NCBI GenBank assembly: GCA_028023455.1
Contig: JAQFVV010000031.1
Coordinates: 8,358,093-8,422,092 of the forward strand
DNA length: 64,000 bases
Direction of reading: 5' to 3'
Origin: Epiperipatus broadwayi
Taxonomy: Eukaryota > Onychophora > Udeonychophora > Euonychophora > Peripatidae
The position numbers were made by a program, and so were the translations under genes. A model generated the notes under the pieces. It saw only the letters and a program-made list of their open reading frames with translations, was not told the origin of the DNA and made no database searches. This document shows positions 24,681 to 36,003 of this stretch, piece by piece; position 1 is the first letter of the stretch; every line of letters starts with the position of its first letter.

Positions 24681-27600
24681 AAAAATAAATTAAATAAATA
24701 TTTAATATTGTCATGAGACTTGAAGTGAAAATACAGGTGACAAGATAGATTACATTGAGCCAATATCCCACAGAATATTACCTCAATGGCATAAGAACAC
24801 TATCCCCCCTTATTACTATTTCAAATAACAAACTCATAGTATTCTTACGACTTTAATAACTTCTACTCACTAAGATTAAGTTAATAATTACATCTTAATC
24901 TTCTATTTATAATAATCTAGCTCAATAAAAATCTCAGGTTCGTAAAGTTTATTCTAAGTTAATAAAAATACGGTAGTAAAATATGATAAGGGATTTTATG
25001 TCATAATCTACTACACTGAAACTAATAATAAATAATAATAATATTCTTCATTGTTTAACTACTACTGGATATCTTTTCTTTTCGTTATATTTTCATTACC
25101 ATAATAAAATAATAAAATAATTTTATATAATCTTTTATCTTCATGTAATAATATAATAAATACGTGGTAGCATATGATAATCTGATAAACAAAGGATGTG
25201 TGGCAACTGATAGCATATAATTCAGTATACTATTGTGATAACTGATTTATGACCAATAAAACAATGTAAAATTATAATTATTTAATTAAAAGAATACCAA
25301 TAAATATTTAAATTCTTAAATAATTCTGTATTTATCTTTTTGTGCAAAATTATATATTTGTTTCAATTGTTATGAATATATCGTGATTTCATGCAGTGAA
25401 GTGAAGAAATAAACAATTCAGACACAAAAAATTTAAAAAACAAATTTTAACAAAGTTTATTAACAACAACAAATAAAATAAACAATTTATGTACACTATT
25501 TACAATGGATATCCTTATTTTACTCTTGCATTTTTATCTACTGAGTTATAAAAAAAAGTTTATAGTTTAGTTATATCTTTATTTAGACTTAAGACAAAAT
25601 AAAAAATGTTACCATTTGGTTTCTCATTATGGTTAACTTATTACAAATATATTTATTTATTTTATTAACAAAAATATTTCATCCTTAATATTATTAAACT
25701 AGCTTATTTTAAAAACATTCATAGGAAAACATTCTACAGAAAAACAAAATTAACTTTATAATGAGTATGGATTTCTCAAAATATTAAAAAAATTCATCTT
25801 GCAAAGTCAAAGATGTTACATAAAATATTCATCCAAAATTCAGTACTAGATTTTAGTGTTTTATCACACGATGTTTACTAATCATAATATATTCTTATTT
25901 AGCCTTACTTTAGTATGATATAAGTGTAATAATCAATATATTCCTGTTATTCAATAAACAAAAAAAATATACTATGCATATTCCCCACATTTATTGTATA
26001 TCATTGTATTTTAAAAATATGCAATACTTATTTTTCTCTTAAAAAAATAATAATAATAAAGCATTCAAAAATAATTAACATTTTAAAGAAAACATCTTTG
26101 TTTAGATACTCTATTCCAAAATTTATATTTCATTTCCGAAATAAATTCAAAAATATATTCTATGATTCTTTCCTTTCCTTAGGATTCATTGGACCTTCAA
26201 TTTCAAGTTATAAAATTCTATTCCTTCTAAGCAAATAAACCAATCTTATACAAAAACGATAGCATAACCTAAGTTCTAAATTATTTACCATTTCTTTTCA
26301 AAATATCTTACTGAACGATGCAGTTACATGAAATAAAGATAGCGAAATAGATGCATAGGATTTAAGGAAGAAAGCTAGAGTATCACTCATAATATATCTC
26401 AAAAAACATGGCACAGTGCATTAACAAGAAAGAGGTATGACCTTTACCTGTCTAATAACCTCTAATACATGAACGATGTTAAAGCTATTTCTTCAGCTTT
26501 ATTAGAACATCAAATATTTAAAGAAATATAAAACACTGTCCAAATAAAATGTGTACCAGTCATAGGGCTTTGTTAACTATGCTGATATCCACATAAAGAC
26601 TAAATATTATTTCCATTCCTTATCATATCCTATTTCTTAAAAACATCATCTTGGTTTCCTGTTCACTAAGTACTTCCAAGCCACTATCTCAACATTATTT
26701 CTCAAGATTTTCCACATCTTACATCGATAAATAACTATCTGCATTTACAAAACAATAAATAAAATTCACTGATAATTAAACAATCCCACTGTTCCACAAG
26801 AAAAGTCTGTCTACTTCATCATTCTGTATGCTTAATCATATACAATCTAACTAGACAATATTTGAATATCCTAACATGAAAATTTTAAAAGAATCACATA
26901 ATTATTTGTTATTATGTTGGATTATATCACTAATATATTTAAAAAAAATCATTGTATGCATATTTTCAAATCAATCCTATCTCATAATGTTTTTTAAAAA
27001 TGTTGTATAAAATGCATTACATATAATTAAAAAAAAAAACTTTTACACTTCATTCTTACGATTCATAGATGATCTAAAGAAAACAAAAATATACATTATA
27101 AATTATTAATAGTCATTACTATTACCAAAATAACCTTTATCTGGTCATCATATTCAGTAGGCTTCTTCATCCACTAGATATCAGATACATTGCATACATA
27201 AAGAAAATATACATCCATACACTTTATCTTAAAATATTCTTATCTAAATTATTAGATTATTATATTATAAAGTTCTATATCATTAACAAATTAATGTTTT
27301 ATGTTTTCCTAATCTTATAAAAAAATTTAGATTTAAACTAGGTTAATAAAATAAAAGGAATCAAAACTATAATTACATATTTTCTTGACAATAGTTCCTG
27401 ATAAGTCCAAAATGTTTATTATTTTCTCTAGAGTTTTAAAATGTTCTCCTCCAAGCGCGTTAAAGTTTAAAAATAAAAATAAATATTAATCCATTTAGTA
27501 AAATTTATAGAAAATAATCCTTGGTTTTAGTATTTAGGACGATAATTATTAAATCATAATATTAATTAATCCCGTGAAATTTCTTCAATATTCTCTGCCA

Positions 27601-29551
27601 ATATTCTCTGCGGCATATCCGATGCATCACTCCATCTAGCTTAACTTTAAAAATATTCGGTAAACTTTTTTTACAATATTTCCATGGATCCATTTTTTAT
27701 TCAACTATGTGTTCACTTTTTTATATATAGTTTCCATTCTTAATACATTTACTTTCATATGGTTTTTTATATATCACTTTTAAAAAAACTTCAAGTACTT
27801 TTAAACAAATGTTTTCTAAATACATTTTAAACAATTCTAAGACTAGAGGTTTTTAATATCAAAAAATGCTTCAGTAACATATTCTCCTGTGACTTCTTTC
27901 TTTAATTCTTGTAAAATATATTTTTTTAAAAAAATGTTACCTTCAGAAAGGACTATAACATTTTACTTCTTTTCATTATAATATTATATAAAACGATTCA
28001 TAAGATATAATTGTCTTATTACTATTTTTAAAAATAAATCTTGGATAAGCTTATAAATAATGCGTCTCAAATCTTTTTTTTTTAGACGGCAAATAGCTTT
28101 CCATTTACTCAGTATAATGTCCGTAATTGATTTTTATGTACTAGAACAGTTCTCCAGTGAAGCATTAATAAAGCTGTATCAAAATATTCCAAAAACATTT
28201 TTATATTATTAGAATTTATATCCATTTTATTCCACAGTATATCCATCTTTTCATTGTGAAGTTTAGGTCAAATTTCAGATAAAATAATCCTGGTAAGTAC
28301 TTTAAAAAACTAGCAAATCATTTTCATGAAGTTCCCAAATATATTATTTTTTTAAACTCTCTTTTGCAAAATACTTTTAAAAATATCAATTAGTTTTTTG
28401 CAAATAAAACTATAAGAAAGTATTAAAAATTGACTAAAATAAAAATTTTAAAATACTATCTCTTTGATAGCTGCTAATATACCTTTCTCTGGTTTCAATA
28501 CATTATTAATCTCCCCTGATACCCCCTGTGCAATTCATATTTATAGTCTGTAAGAATACCTCATTTGATTGGTTGATTCTTACTTTTAGCTTGAGAACAA
28601 ATTTACATATTTTCAATTTTTTACAGAATTGAATTTCAAAAATAAAAATTATGACGTAATAAACTTAAAATATTATTTAAAATACTACTTTTAAATCAAT
28701 TATTACTTTATCAAAATTATTTAAACATTTAAAATAACTTTTAAAATAATTTTTAATAACCTATTCCATTCCTAATATTCAATTTATCTTGTTTTATTTA
28801 AACAAAATATTTAATTTTTTTTTTTATTAACTGTATTCGTCTTTATTACATTATTTAAAACATTACATACGATAGTTAACTTAATATTTATTATTATTTG
28901 CTTTTATGATAGGCAATAATTCTATCCAATTCTATAATATAAATTTTAAAACATTTCAAACTTTGTTATTAATTCAAACAAGCGTGTGTGTGAAAGTATG
29001 TAATATACAAGTCACATGATTAATATAAAATTTAGACAGACGATTTTCAATCTATTTCTCTGCCTAGATTTATAAAATTGATACACTTATTATATTAAAT
29101 AATATAATTATAAAAATTTGGAAGAATAATTTAGAAAATATAGAATTAAATACAACTTTCACCATCATAAAGCTTATTTTTAAAATATACGATATTAATT
29201 TTGATTATTAAATATGAGTTTATAAATTTAAATATATAACATTTATTTATCTATAAGTTTAAGACTATTAAAATTGAACTTATTAAATATACTTTTAAAT
29301 ATTTATAGCTGTGTTATTTATTATGGCCAGCTTTTGCAACCATATGCAACAATATTTTAAGCTTTACATAACTATTTTTAAATGATTCGCTATAATTTTA
29401 TATACTACGTATTTTCTTTAGCTTCAAATTGTACTTTATATTATAATTGACAAAATATAATTAACATATTAAAATAACATATTCTAAAATTTAAAATTTT
29501 TAGTAATTGACTGTTATGAACTATTACTGACCTATAGAAAAGGGCACATAA

Positions 29552-29562
29552 CCTCCTCCTTC
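29552..29562 (-). promoter_or_regulatory. polypurine tract (plus-strand DNA primer) of the gypsy element
   Basis: On the minus strand GAAGGAGGAGG is followed by TTA and then the LTR start TGTGCCC. Purine-rich sequence directly before the 3' LTR is the diagnostic position for second-strand priming. Confidence 0.85.
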
Positions 29563-29759
29563 GAATAAAAATTTTAAATTAAACATCTATCTTATCATTT
29601 ACTCTATTCATTGACACTTAATATCTTTATCATTTGCTATAACCAAATTCTATCTTGTACTACTGAACTATAAACGAATATACTGTTTTTAATACAAACT
29701 TATAAAATATTTGGACATTACACTCAGAATCTCAACTAGTAATACTAAAAAAAAATTTT

Positions 29760-31799
29760 CTACACTTCTGATGGGTATGGGATTAGACTCCTAGCATTGT
29801 ACGTCCCTTTCTCACCATCTGGTGTAGTCAACATGAAAGCATTTTCTCCTACTTTGCTAAAAATCTTATATGGGCCCTCGTATAACTCAAGAAATTTCTT
29901 AAATTGATTTCTTTGAAGGTTGCTAACATGGGGTGTTCTAACAAGAACTAAATCATCAACTTTGAATGGATGTGGTCTATTATGGGATTTTTTTACTCTC
30001 TTAGCACCCATAATATGTAGCTTTACTTTAGCTTGATTTATATCTTGATTTACATTTATTGGTTCTCTTATCATAGGTATAGGTGTTTGAATTAGTAAAT
30101 TTTCATGTTTGCCATAGTGTAGATGGAAAGGTGTAAAACCTGTGGATTCATTGCAAGTGCTGTTTATATAATTAACAACCTCAGAGAGTTTATGAACCCA
30201 TTGTTTATGATCATCAGCTACATAAACCCTGAATAATCTACCGAGCTCCTGCATAACACATTCGCAGGGATTAGACTGCGGGTTTCTAATGGAGCTCATA
30301 ATATGTTTGAGGTGTTGAGTTCGAATCCACTCATTCCATCTACCAGATATAAAAGCGGTTGCATGATCAGTAAGAATTATTTCTGGCTTTCCAACTAAAG
30401 GGAATTGGTAATCAAGCATGCATTTGATTACATAATGTGCACTGGTTTTAGGTACAGGATAGGCTGAGACTAGCTTACTAAAAACATCATATGTTACAAG
30501 TATAAATTTCTGATGATTGAATGGTGGAAGGGGCCCATAAAAATCGATCGCTAATAATTCATTAGGATGATCTGGAATAATGGGCTGCATGATTCCCACA
30601 TAAGATTTACTGCAATGTTTAGATTTTAGACATATATTACACGTTTTAATCTTTTTAATTACGCATTTATACATTTTATTCCAAAAAAATATCGATTTTA
30701 AAACATACATAATTTTTGGTGCACCATAGTGCCCATAGCTACTATGAACATACATGATCAGTTTATCAATCATGGAGTTAGGAACAACTATCCTCCATGA
30801 TTCCCCTTGATTAAAATTTATATTATACATAAGCAAATTTTGATAAATTTTATACTTTCTAAAAATCATATTAACACGTTTATTTTTACTGTTTATATTA
30901 TCATGATTATTTAAGATAGTCATGATCCTATTTAATCTCATATCCTGACTCTGAATCATAGTGAGATTATTGTAATCATCAGATATAGATTCAACCCTAA
31001 CCAAATCTACATTACTTACAATTATGTTTTGACTATTGGGATTTGATGACATTAAACAGATAGGGTGGCGACTAAGAATATCAGTAGGGATATTCTGTCT
31101 CCCTTCAATATAGAGTACTCTATAATTGAACTGTTGGAGATATAAGCTCCACCTAATAAGTCTCTCATTACTGAGGTAGCTTTTATTTAAAAACTCTAAG
31201 CTTCTATGGTCGGTCAATACAATCACACTAGAACCTAATAAAAATTGCCTTAATTTCTGAAAAGCCCAGACAACAGCTAGGGTTTCCTTTTCAGTTATAG
31301 TGTAGTTCAGCTCAGCACCTCTCAGATGTCTGCTCAAGAAGTACAATACATGAGGTACCTGATCCTCATCGAGTTGAAATAACACTACACCCAGACCATA
31401 GTAACTGCTATCTGTTTGCACATAAAATGTTTTATTGAAATCAGGATATATTAAAATTACGTGTTTTAAAAATTTATTTTTAATCAAATTAAATTCACTA
31501 TCATGATTAGTGGTCCACTTCCACCTCTCAGCCTTTTTTAGCAATTTGGATAAATGTATAGTGTCCTCAGCAAAATTTTGATAAAAGCGGTTGTAGTAAT
31601 TACACAACCCAAAAAATGATTTCAGTTGCTTTACAGTTTTTGGTGTGGGAAAGCGTTGAATAGCTGCAATCTTTTCTGGATGGGGCTGGATGCCATGCTC
31701 ATTTATTAAATGTCCCAGAAAAGTAATTTCTTTAGCTGCTATTGAACACTTTTCCAAATTAATTTTGACATTTTTCATAGTGCATTCATTAAAAAACAT
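29760..31799 (-). pseudogene. pol: gypsy pol, C-terminal part: RT thumb, RNase H, integrase (679 codons open)
   Basis: Residues 1-100 are the RT connection (FLGHLI, then LKSFFGLCNYYNRF). RNase H spans about 120-250 with the expected acidic residues at D130, E172, D197 and D240. The integrase zinc domain is complete: H352-x4-H357 and C387-x2-C390. The catalytic triad is D419, D478 and E513, although the E block reads NPQSNPCECVMQ where NPQSNG-x-xE is usual. The C-terminal part has the GPY/F-type EGPYKIFSK. It acts in reverse transcription (RNA removal) and in cDNA integration in the nucleus. The frame itself is open to the stop at 29760; it is separated from the RT fingers/palm by a frameshift at a T run (31789-31799). 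Without that break this would be an intact-looking module. Confidence 0.9.
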
Positions 31800-32325
31800 A
31801 GTGTTGGAGATGCTCTTCTAAACTGTCAGAAGCAATGATGATATCGTCCACATACATGACGATTTTTTCCTTTAATTGCTTTGAAAAAATCATGTCCAAA
31901 CATCTGATTAAGCCAGCACCACTATTAATGAGACCAAAAGGCATCCGTCTGAAAACATATGACTGGCCTTGAAAACAAAATGCTGTGTATTGCTGATCAT
32001 TCTCATGTAATGGTATTTGCCAATAACTAGCTGTTAAATCAAATGTAGAGAAAATTGACCTCTTATGAAACTTAGTTAGGAGCTCATGTACGGGTGGAGG
32101 AATGTCACGCTCTGGCACAGTTATAGTATTTAATATGCGAGCATAAAGACATACCCTAATATTGCCATCCTTCTTCTTTACAATAACCAATGGGTTTACA
32201 TAAGGAGAAGGGCACTTTTTTATTATATCCCACTCTAGCATCATGTCTATTTGACTCTGTACCTCGTCCTTATATTGGTAAGGGATCGGGTACATCTTTT
32301 GATGGAAAGGATCATTACACTTCAA
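31789..32325 (-). pseudogene. pol: gypsy pol, reverse transcriptase fingers and palm
   Basis: The 178-codon frame carries RT motifs in order: KKKDGNIRVC (43-60 region), FSTFDLTASYWQI with the catalytic Asp at 96, FCFQGQSYVFRRMPFGLINS (primer-grip and MPFGL), and YVDD at 158-161. The block that is usually C-V-D-Y-R-x-L-N reads CLYARILN, so one conserved Asp is lost. The frame stops in the stretch following the YVDD domain because of a frameshift in a run of six T (minus strand), and the next frame resumes within 11 bp. At its upstream end another frameshift near 32360 separates it from the protease. The RT palm residues remain, but the polyprotein cannot be made as it stands. Confidence 0.9.
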
Positions 32326-32351
32326 TTTAATACGATGGGTATATCCCTCTA

Positions 32352-33026
32352 TTATACCAGGGATTTTAGAAAAATGCTTTTAAAGCTATACATTAATTGA
32401 TATAATTTCTCACTTAATTTAGAATCGACTGCATAAATATGTTCAATTTTTGCCTTTATGCTAGCATCAATCAATGTATTATGGATGCATAGTAATTGAT
32501 TGGAAAGGTTATGCACACCATATTCAAAATTAAGCCTTTCCTTCTTACAAGTAAAAATTTTGTTATAAAAATCTATTTGACAATCATTTAAAATCATGAA
32601 GTCAGCACCTATTATGGCTTCATGTATCAATCCAGGCATAATAAGAAAAACATGCCCAAACTCTGTGTTATTAATTTTGAAGGTAATCCAAACTTGTTTA
32701 TTTGTTAATTTCGTTCTCTTTCCATTTGCCAGAGTTACTTGTATTTGTTTTACTGGCAATGAAGGTATATCACATTTTATGCATACCAGATTTTAATAAG
32801 TTGACTCTGATAATATGGAAGCTTGGCTTCCAGAGTCAATCAATGCTTCAACTTTTATATTTTCAATATGTAAAATTACAACTGGACCTTGATACGTTAT
32901 AGGCGGTTCACCTATAGTAAAGGATTCTAAAAAATCAATGTCTAAATCTAAAGTATTTAGCATCCACATCTGATCGTTCCCCATTTTGTTAGCATCGGGT
33001 CCTTGCAAAGAGGAATTAATACACAA
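32352..33026 (-). pseudogene. gypsy aspartic protease region with one in-frame stop
   Basis: The catalytic motif ALIDSGSQASIL lies at residues 61-72 (Asp at 64) of the upstream half. Then a TAA at 32793-32795 interrupts the frame, which continues in the same phase to 32352 and contains AIIGADFM, the second conserved protease motif (hydrophobic-hydrophobic-G). The last part (SIFLKS) leads to the RT. The protease would cleave the Gag-Pol polyprotein in the virus-like particle. The frame is different from gag, so Gag-Pol synthesis would need a ribosomal frameshift, unless the shift is damage; the junction lies between 33026 and 33076. Confidence 0.85.
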
Positions 33027-33075
33027 TGACCTTTTCGGTTTAACTTTTTCTCACTCGTTTTAACATTCAGCTTTT

Positions 33076-35310
33076 TTAAAATTGTAGTATACCACTAGTA
33101 GAGGGTTGACTATTTTGTACCTCTACCCTACTCCTAGATTTATCAAATCTAACTGCTTTTTTAGCATGGAAAGATATCCTATCACTATCTCTAGAATTAT
33201 ATCTCCTCTTAAAACCTGCTTGAAATCTTTGACTATTATTGTTAATGTTAATATTTGATAACGGATAATTATTTCTTTCCCTATTTACTTTAAATCTACT
33301 GTCTAAAGATGTCTCAGTGATTTCAAGTGCATCTAATACCTCCGACACATCTTCTATCGAATAACGGTCCGCTGCAATTAATAATTGTTCCACATTTCTG
33401 GGAAAATTATGGCATACTATCCTGACTATCTGCCCTTCAGATAATGGACATGCAGTAAGCGTTTTCAATCTGACAGCCTGGCTTTGAAAGAAACTAGTGT
33501 AACTGCCCTTATTAGAGTGATATTTTTCTTGAGTTATCTGGAACCTAATACTATCTTGTTTGTCTGTGTTCCAGAAACTACCTATAATTAAATACCTAAA
33601 GTCGCCATAAGTATTTGTCCTTTCAAAGAGCGACTGCCACCGGTCTTTGGCAGTGCCACCTAAATGATTACTACAGGTGGCTAATTTTTCCTTTTTTGTC
33701 AGAACACATATCGAAAATAGCTCATCCAAACTATTCAGAAACTCAGATGGATTTTCCGTATAGTCTCTTCTAAATGGTTTGACCCTCATAAAACGTAATG
33801 CCATCGAGCTATTCGAACCTCCATCACAACTGATATTTTCCCTAACTGGTCTGCTGTCTATTTCTTTGACATTAGTATGTTCGAATTGGTTATCCTCACA
33901 TTTTCTTAGATATTCTATTCTATCTATTGGAGATGGAGTTATACAGTCTTCATGTTTACTATGCAATACTTTTTCTTTGCCTAATTCCAAAGTTTTATTA
34001 CTTATGGACTTAATCTCCTCCATTTGTTCATACACTTGCTGCAACTTTTCTTCGAAATGTATCTGTCCAATCACTTATTCTACATATAACTTGTGTTCAT
34101 TTTTAAACTTATCCAAGTTTTGATCAACTATTTCTCTACACTCATTATTATTCTTTTCCAACTGACATGCCTGTTCTTTTACATCTTTCTGTAAACGTTT
34201 CATATTCTCACCAACTTTAGATCTATACTTATGATCATTAGCTTTCCGAATATCCCCAAGATCGTTTAATTTCTCAACCAAATCTTGTTTTATGTCTTTC
34301 TTTACATCTATCCTAGTTTGTACTATCAAATCCTTAAACTTCTCTAGTAATTCTTTCTCCATTTCATCTTTCACAGTTATTCTGGTCTGCACTACCTCTT
34401 CCTTTACAATTTTAAAATTTTCATCCATACGACCTATATGATCTTTTATTTCCCCAATTTCACGATCAACATCTGATTTATTACTATGATTTAAGTTGCT
34501 ATTGTTTATCTGACACTGATTGATAGAGTCTTCTATTTGCTTGCTCAAACCCTTTGTAGTATTCTCAGAGAATTCGGAAAATTTATTTTTTAGCAATTCT
34601 TGATTCTAATGATCTATGTGCTCTATTTTCTCCTTTAAAGAACCAATGACTTTTTCATTGCTATCAAATCTCAAATCCAAATTATTAAATTTATCTTGTA
34701 CTTCCACCTTAAAATCTTCTACCGTCTTACAGGTTTCATTAAGTTTTTGATTCATACTTTCTACACAAGTTCTGATTTCATTACTATTTTTGTCTACATT
34801 TTTACTAAGAGATTCTAATCTTATATTTGTTTTATTTAGGTTTTCATTAAGAGACTCAATATTTTTACTCATATTTTCATTAAGAGCTTTTGTATCCTCT
34901 CTATTTTTAATCATATTTTCATTAAGAACATCAAATTTTATATTACTATCTTCTCTATTTTTATTCATATTTTCATTAAGAGCATCAAACTTGATACTAT
35001 TTTTGTTCATTTCTTCTCTAAGAGATTCACTATTTTTATTCATATTTTTATTTATCTTTGTAAACATCATCATTATCTGGGATACTGAAAAATTCTCTAC
35101 TTCTTTTTCTTACATTATTACATTTTCTTCCCCTATTTTCATTTTTACAATCTCTTCCTCTTCTTCTTTTATTTTATGGTCTATAGTTTGGACACTATCC
35201 ATAACTGTTTCCATTTCGATTAAGTTTTCTATTTCTTTTTCTTCTTCACAAATATCATCGACCATAAACTCAGATATTACACTCGCAAAATTATTATCCT
35301 GATTATCCAT
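33076..35310 (-). pseudogene. gag: gypsy gag, unusually long with an N-terminal coiled coil, three in-frame stops
   Basis: Four open pieces (35310-35110, 35073-34606, 34596-34075, 34074-33076) are all in one reading frame, divided only by stops near 35110 (TAA), 34606 (TAG) and 34075 (TAA). The total is 745 codons. The first 65 residues are acidic. About 79-400 is rich in Asn, Lys, Glu and regular hydrophobics, with repeated NENMNKN-type heptads, and predicts a long coiled coil. About 500-700 is the capsid-like part (FRRDYTENPSEFLNSLDELF, AKDRWQSLF). The C-terminus is basic (GFKRRYNSRDSDR) with no CCHC zinc knuckle, so RNA binding would rely on the basic region. Animal gypsy Gag proteins are commonly 300-500 residues, so this one is long. 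Confidence 0.8.
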
Positions 35311-35984
35311 TTTTTTATAAGATGCTTTTCCCCAAAATTCAATATTTAAACAATATATTACTATTAATTTTTCATAAAATTAGTTCATTACAAGTTTCTT
35401 TTATCCCCATCTAACCATCACCCACAATAAACTGTAGATAATACCTCCTTTACACCTTATACAATCTAATCCTAAATAACTACAATAACAATACCGATTA
35501 AAATTACATGTGTCACAACATTATTTTCCCACATGCATGATTCACAGATATTTTACACATAATAAAATATTTTCAAAATATATTGTTAATATTTCAATAA
35601 TTGACATGGTCATAATATGTAATAAAATAATCGTAAGCCACATATGCATATCTCAGATATTTATTTGCTAATTATTTTAATTTATACTTTACTATTTTTA
35701 AACAATCAGATTATCTACCACATAAAATTGCAATATTTTTAGTAATAAGCACTTAGTTCACTATAATAATCAAATCCTAAATAATTATTGCTATAATAAA
35801 ACATTAAATTATCTATCTTCTGTGAGATATACCAATCAATAATCTTCAAAGTTACGCAAACAAATTCTAATACTAACTATTGTATAGTATATTCTTAACT
35901 ACTTTCCTAATATATCCCATAGCCTAAATGTTTGGGTATCACAAACTGACCTATCGATTGTAGTCCCAACTACACATCATGCAG
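35311..35984 (-). other. untranslated leader of the gypsy element
   Basis: About 670 bp between the primer binding site and the first gag codon (ATG at 35310-35308 on the minus strand). It is AT-rich with no frame; it would carry packaging and dimerisation signals, but none is recognisable. Confidence 0.6.
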
Positions 35985-35996
35985 CCACGTTGGGCG
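35985..35996 (-). promoter_or_regulatory. primer binding site, tRNA-Lys type
   Basis: The minus strand reads CGCCCAACGTGG. This is complementary to the 3' acceptor and T-stem end of animal tRNA-Lys(CUU), which ends ...CCACGUUGGGCG before the CCA. The TGG that would pair with CCA is not in place (GCT precedes CGCCC), so the match begins at the discriminator region. It lies 8 bp inside the 5' LTR boundary, the expected position. Confidence 0.65.
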
Positions 35997-36003
35997 AGCA
36001 AAA

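Larger units (their letters stand above)
23573..29548 (-). repeat. 3' LTR of the gypsy element (about 5.0 kb plus a nested 940-bp insertion)
   Basis: Plus-strand reading starts TCTAACCTGGTCTTGTGCATCC and ends CTATAGAAAAGGGCACA; the copy at 36004-39536 has the same ends. After removing the nested PLE and one copy of its target duplication, the length is about 5,020 bp, close to the 4.8-4.9 kb of the two solo LTRs. It has no long reading frame. Relative to this copy the 5' LTR lacks about 1.57 kb (about 24832-26400). The 15 bp at the outer end (TCTAACCTGGTCTTG) are not present in the solo LTRs, whose homology starts at the TGCATCC point. Confidence 0.85.

Noticed and set aside
29549-29759. A possible env gene in the gypsy element
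   Set aside because: Only about 210 bp separate the integrase stop from the 3' LTR, with no open frame, so the element is not a retrovirus-like errantivirus as it stands.
34070-35115. Alternative genetic code to explain stops in gag
   Set aside because: Both TAA and TAG occur, and pol and the PLEs also carry frameshifts, so decay is the simpler explanation.
34790-35302. A 170-codon plus-strand frame rich in Ser, Phe and Leu over gag
   Set aside because: It is the antisense shadow of the gag coiled-coil region; gag has the capsid-like features and the right neighbours.
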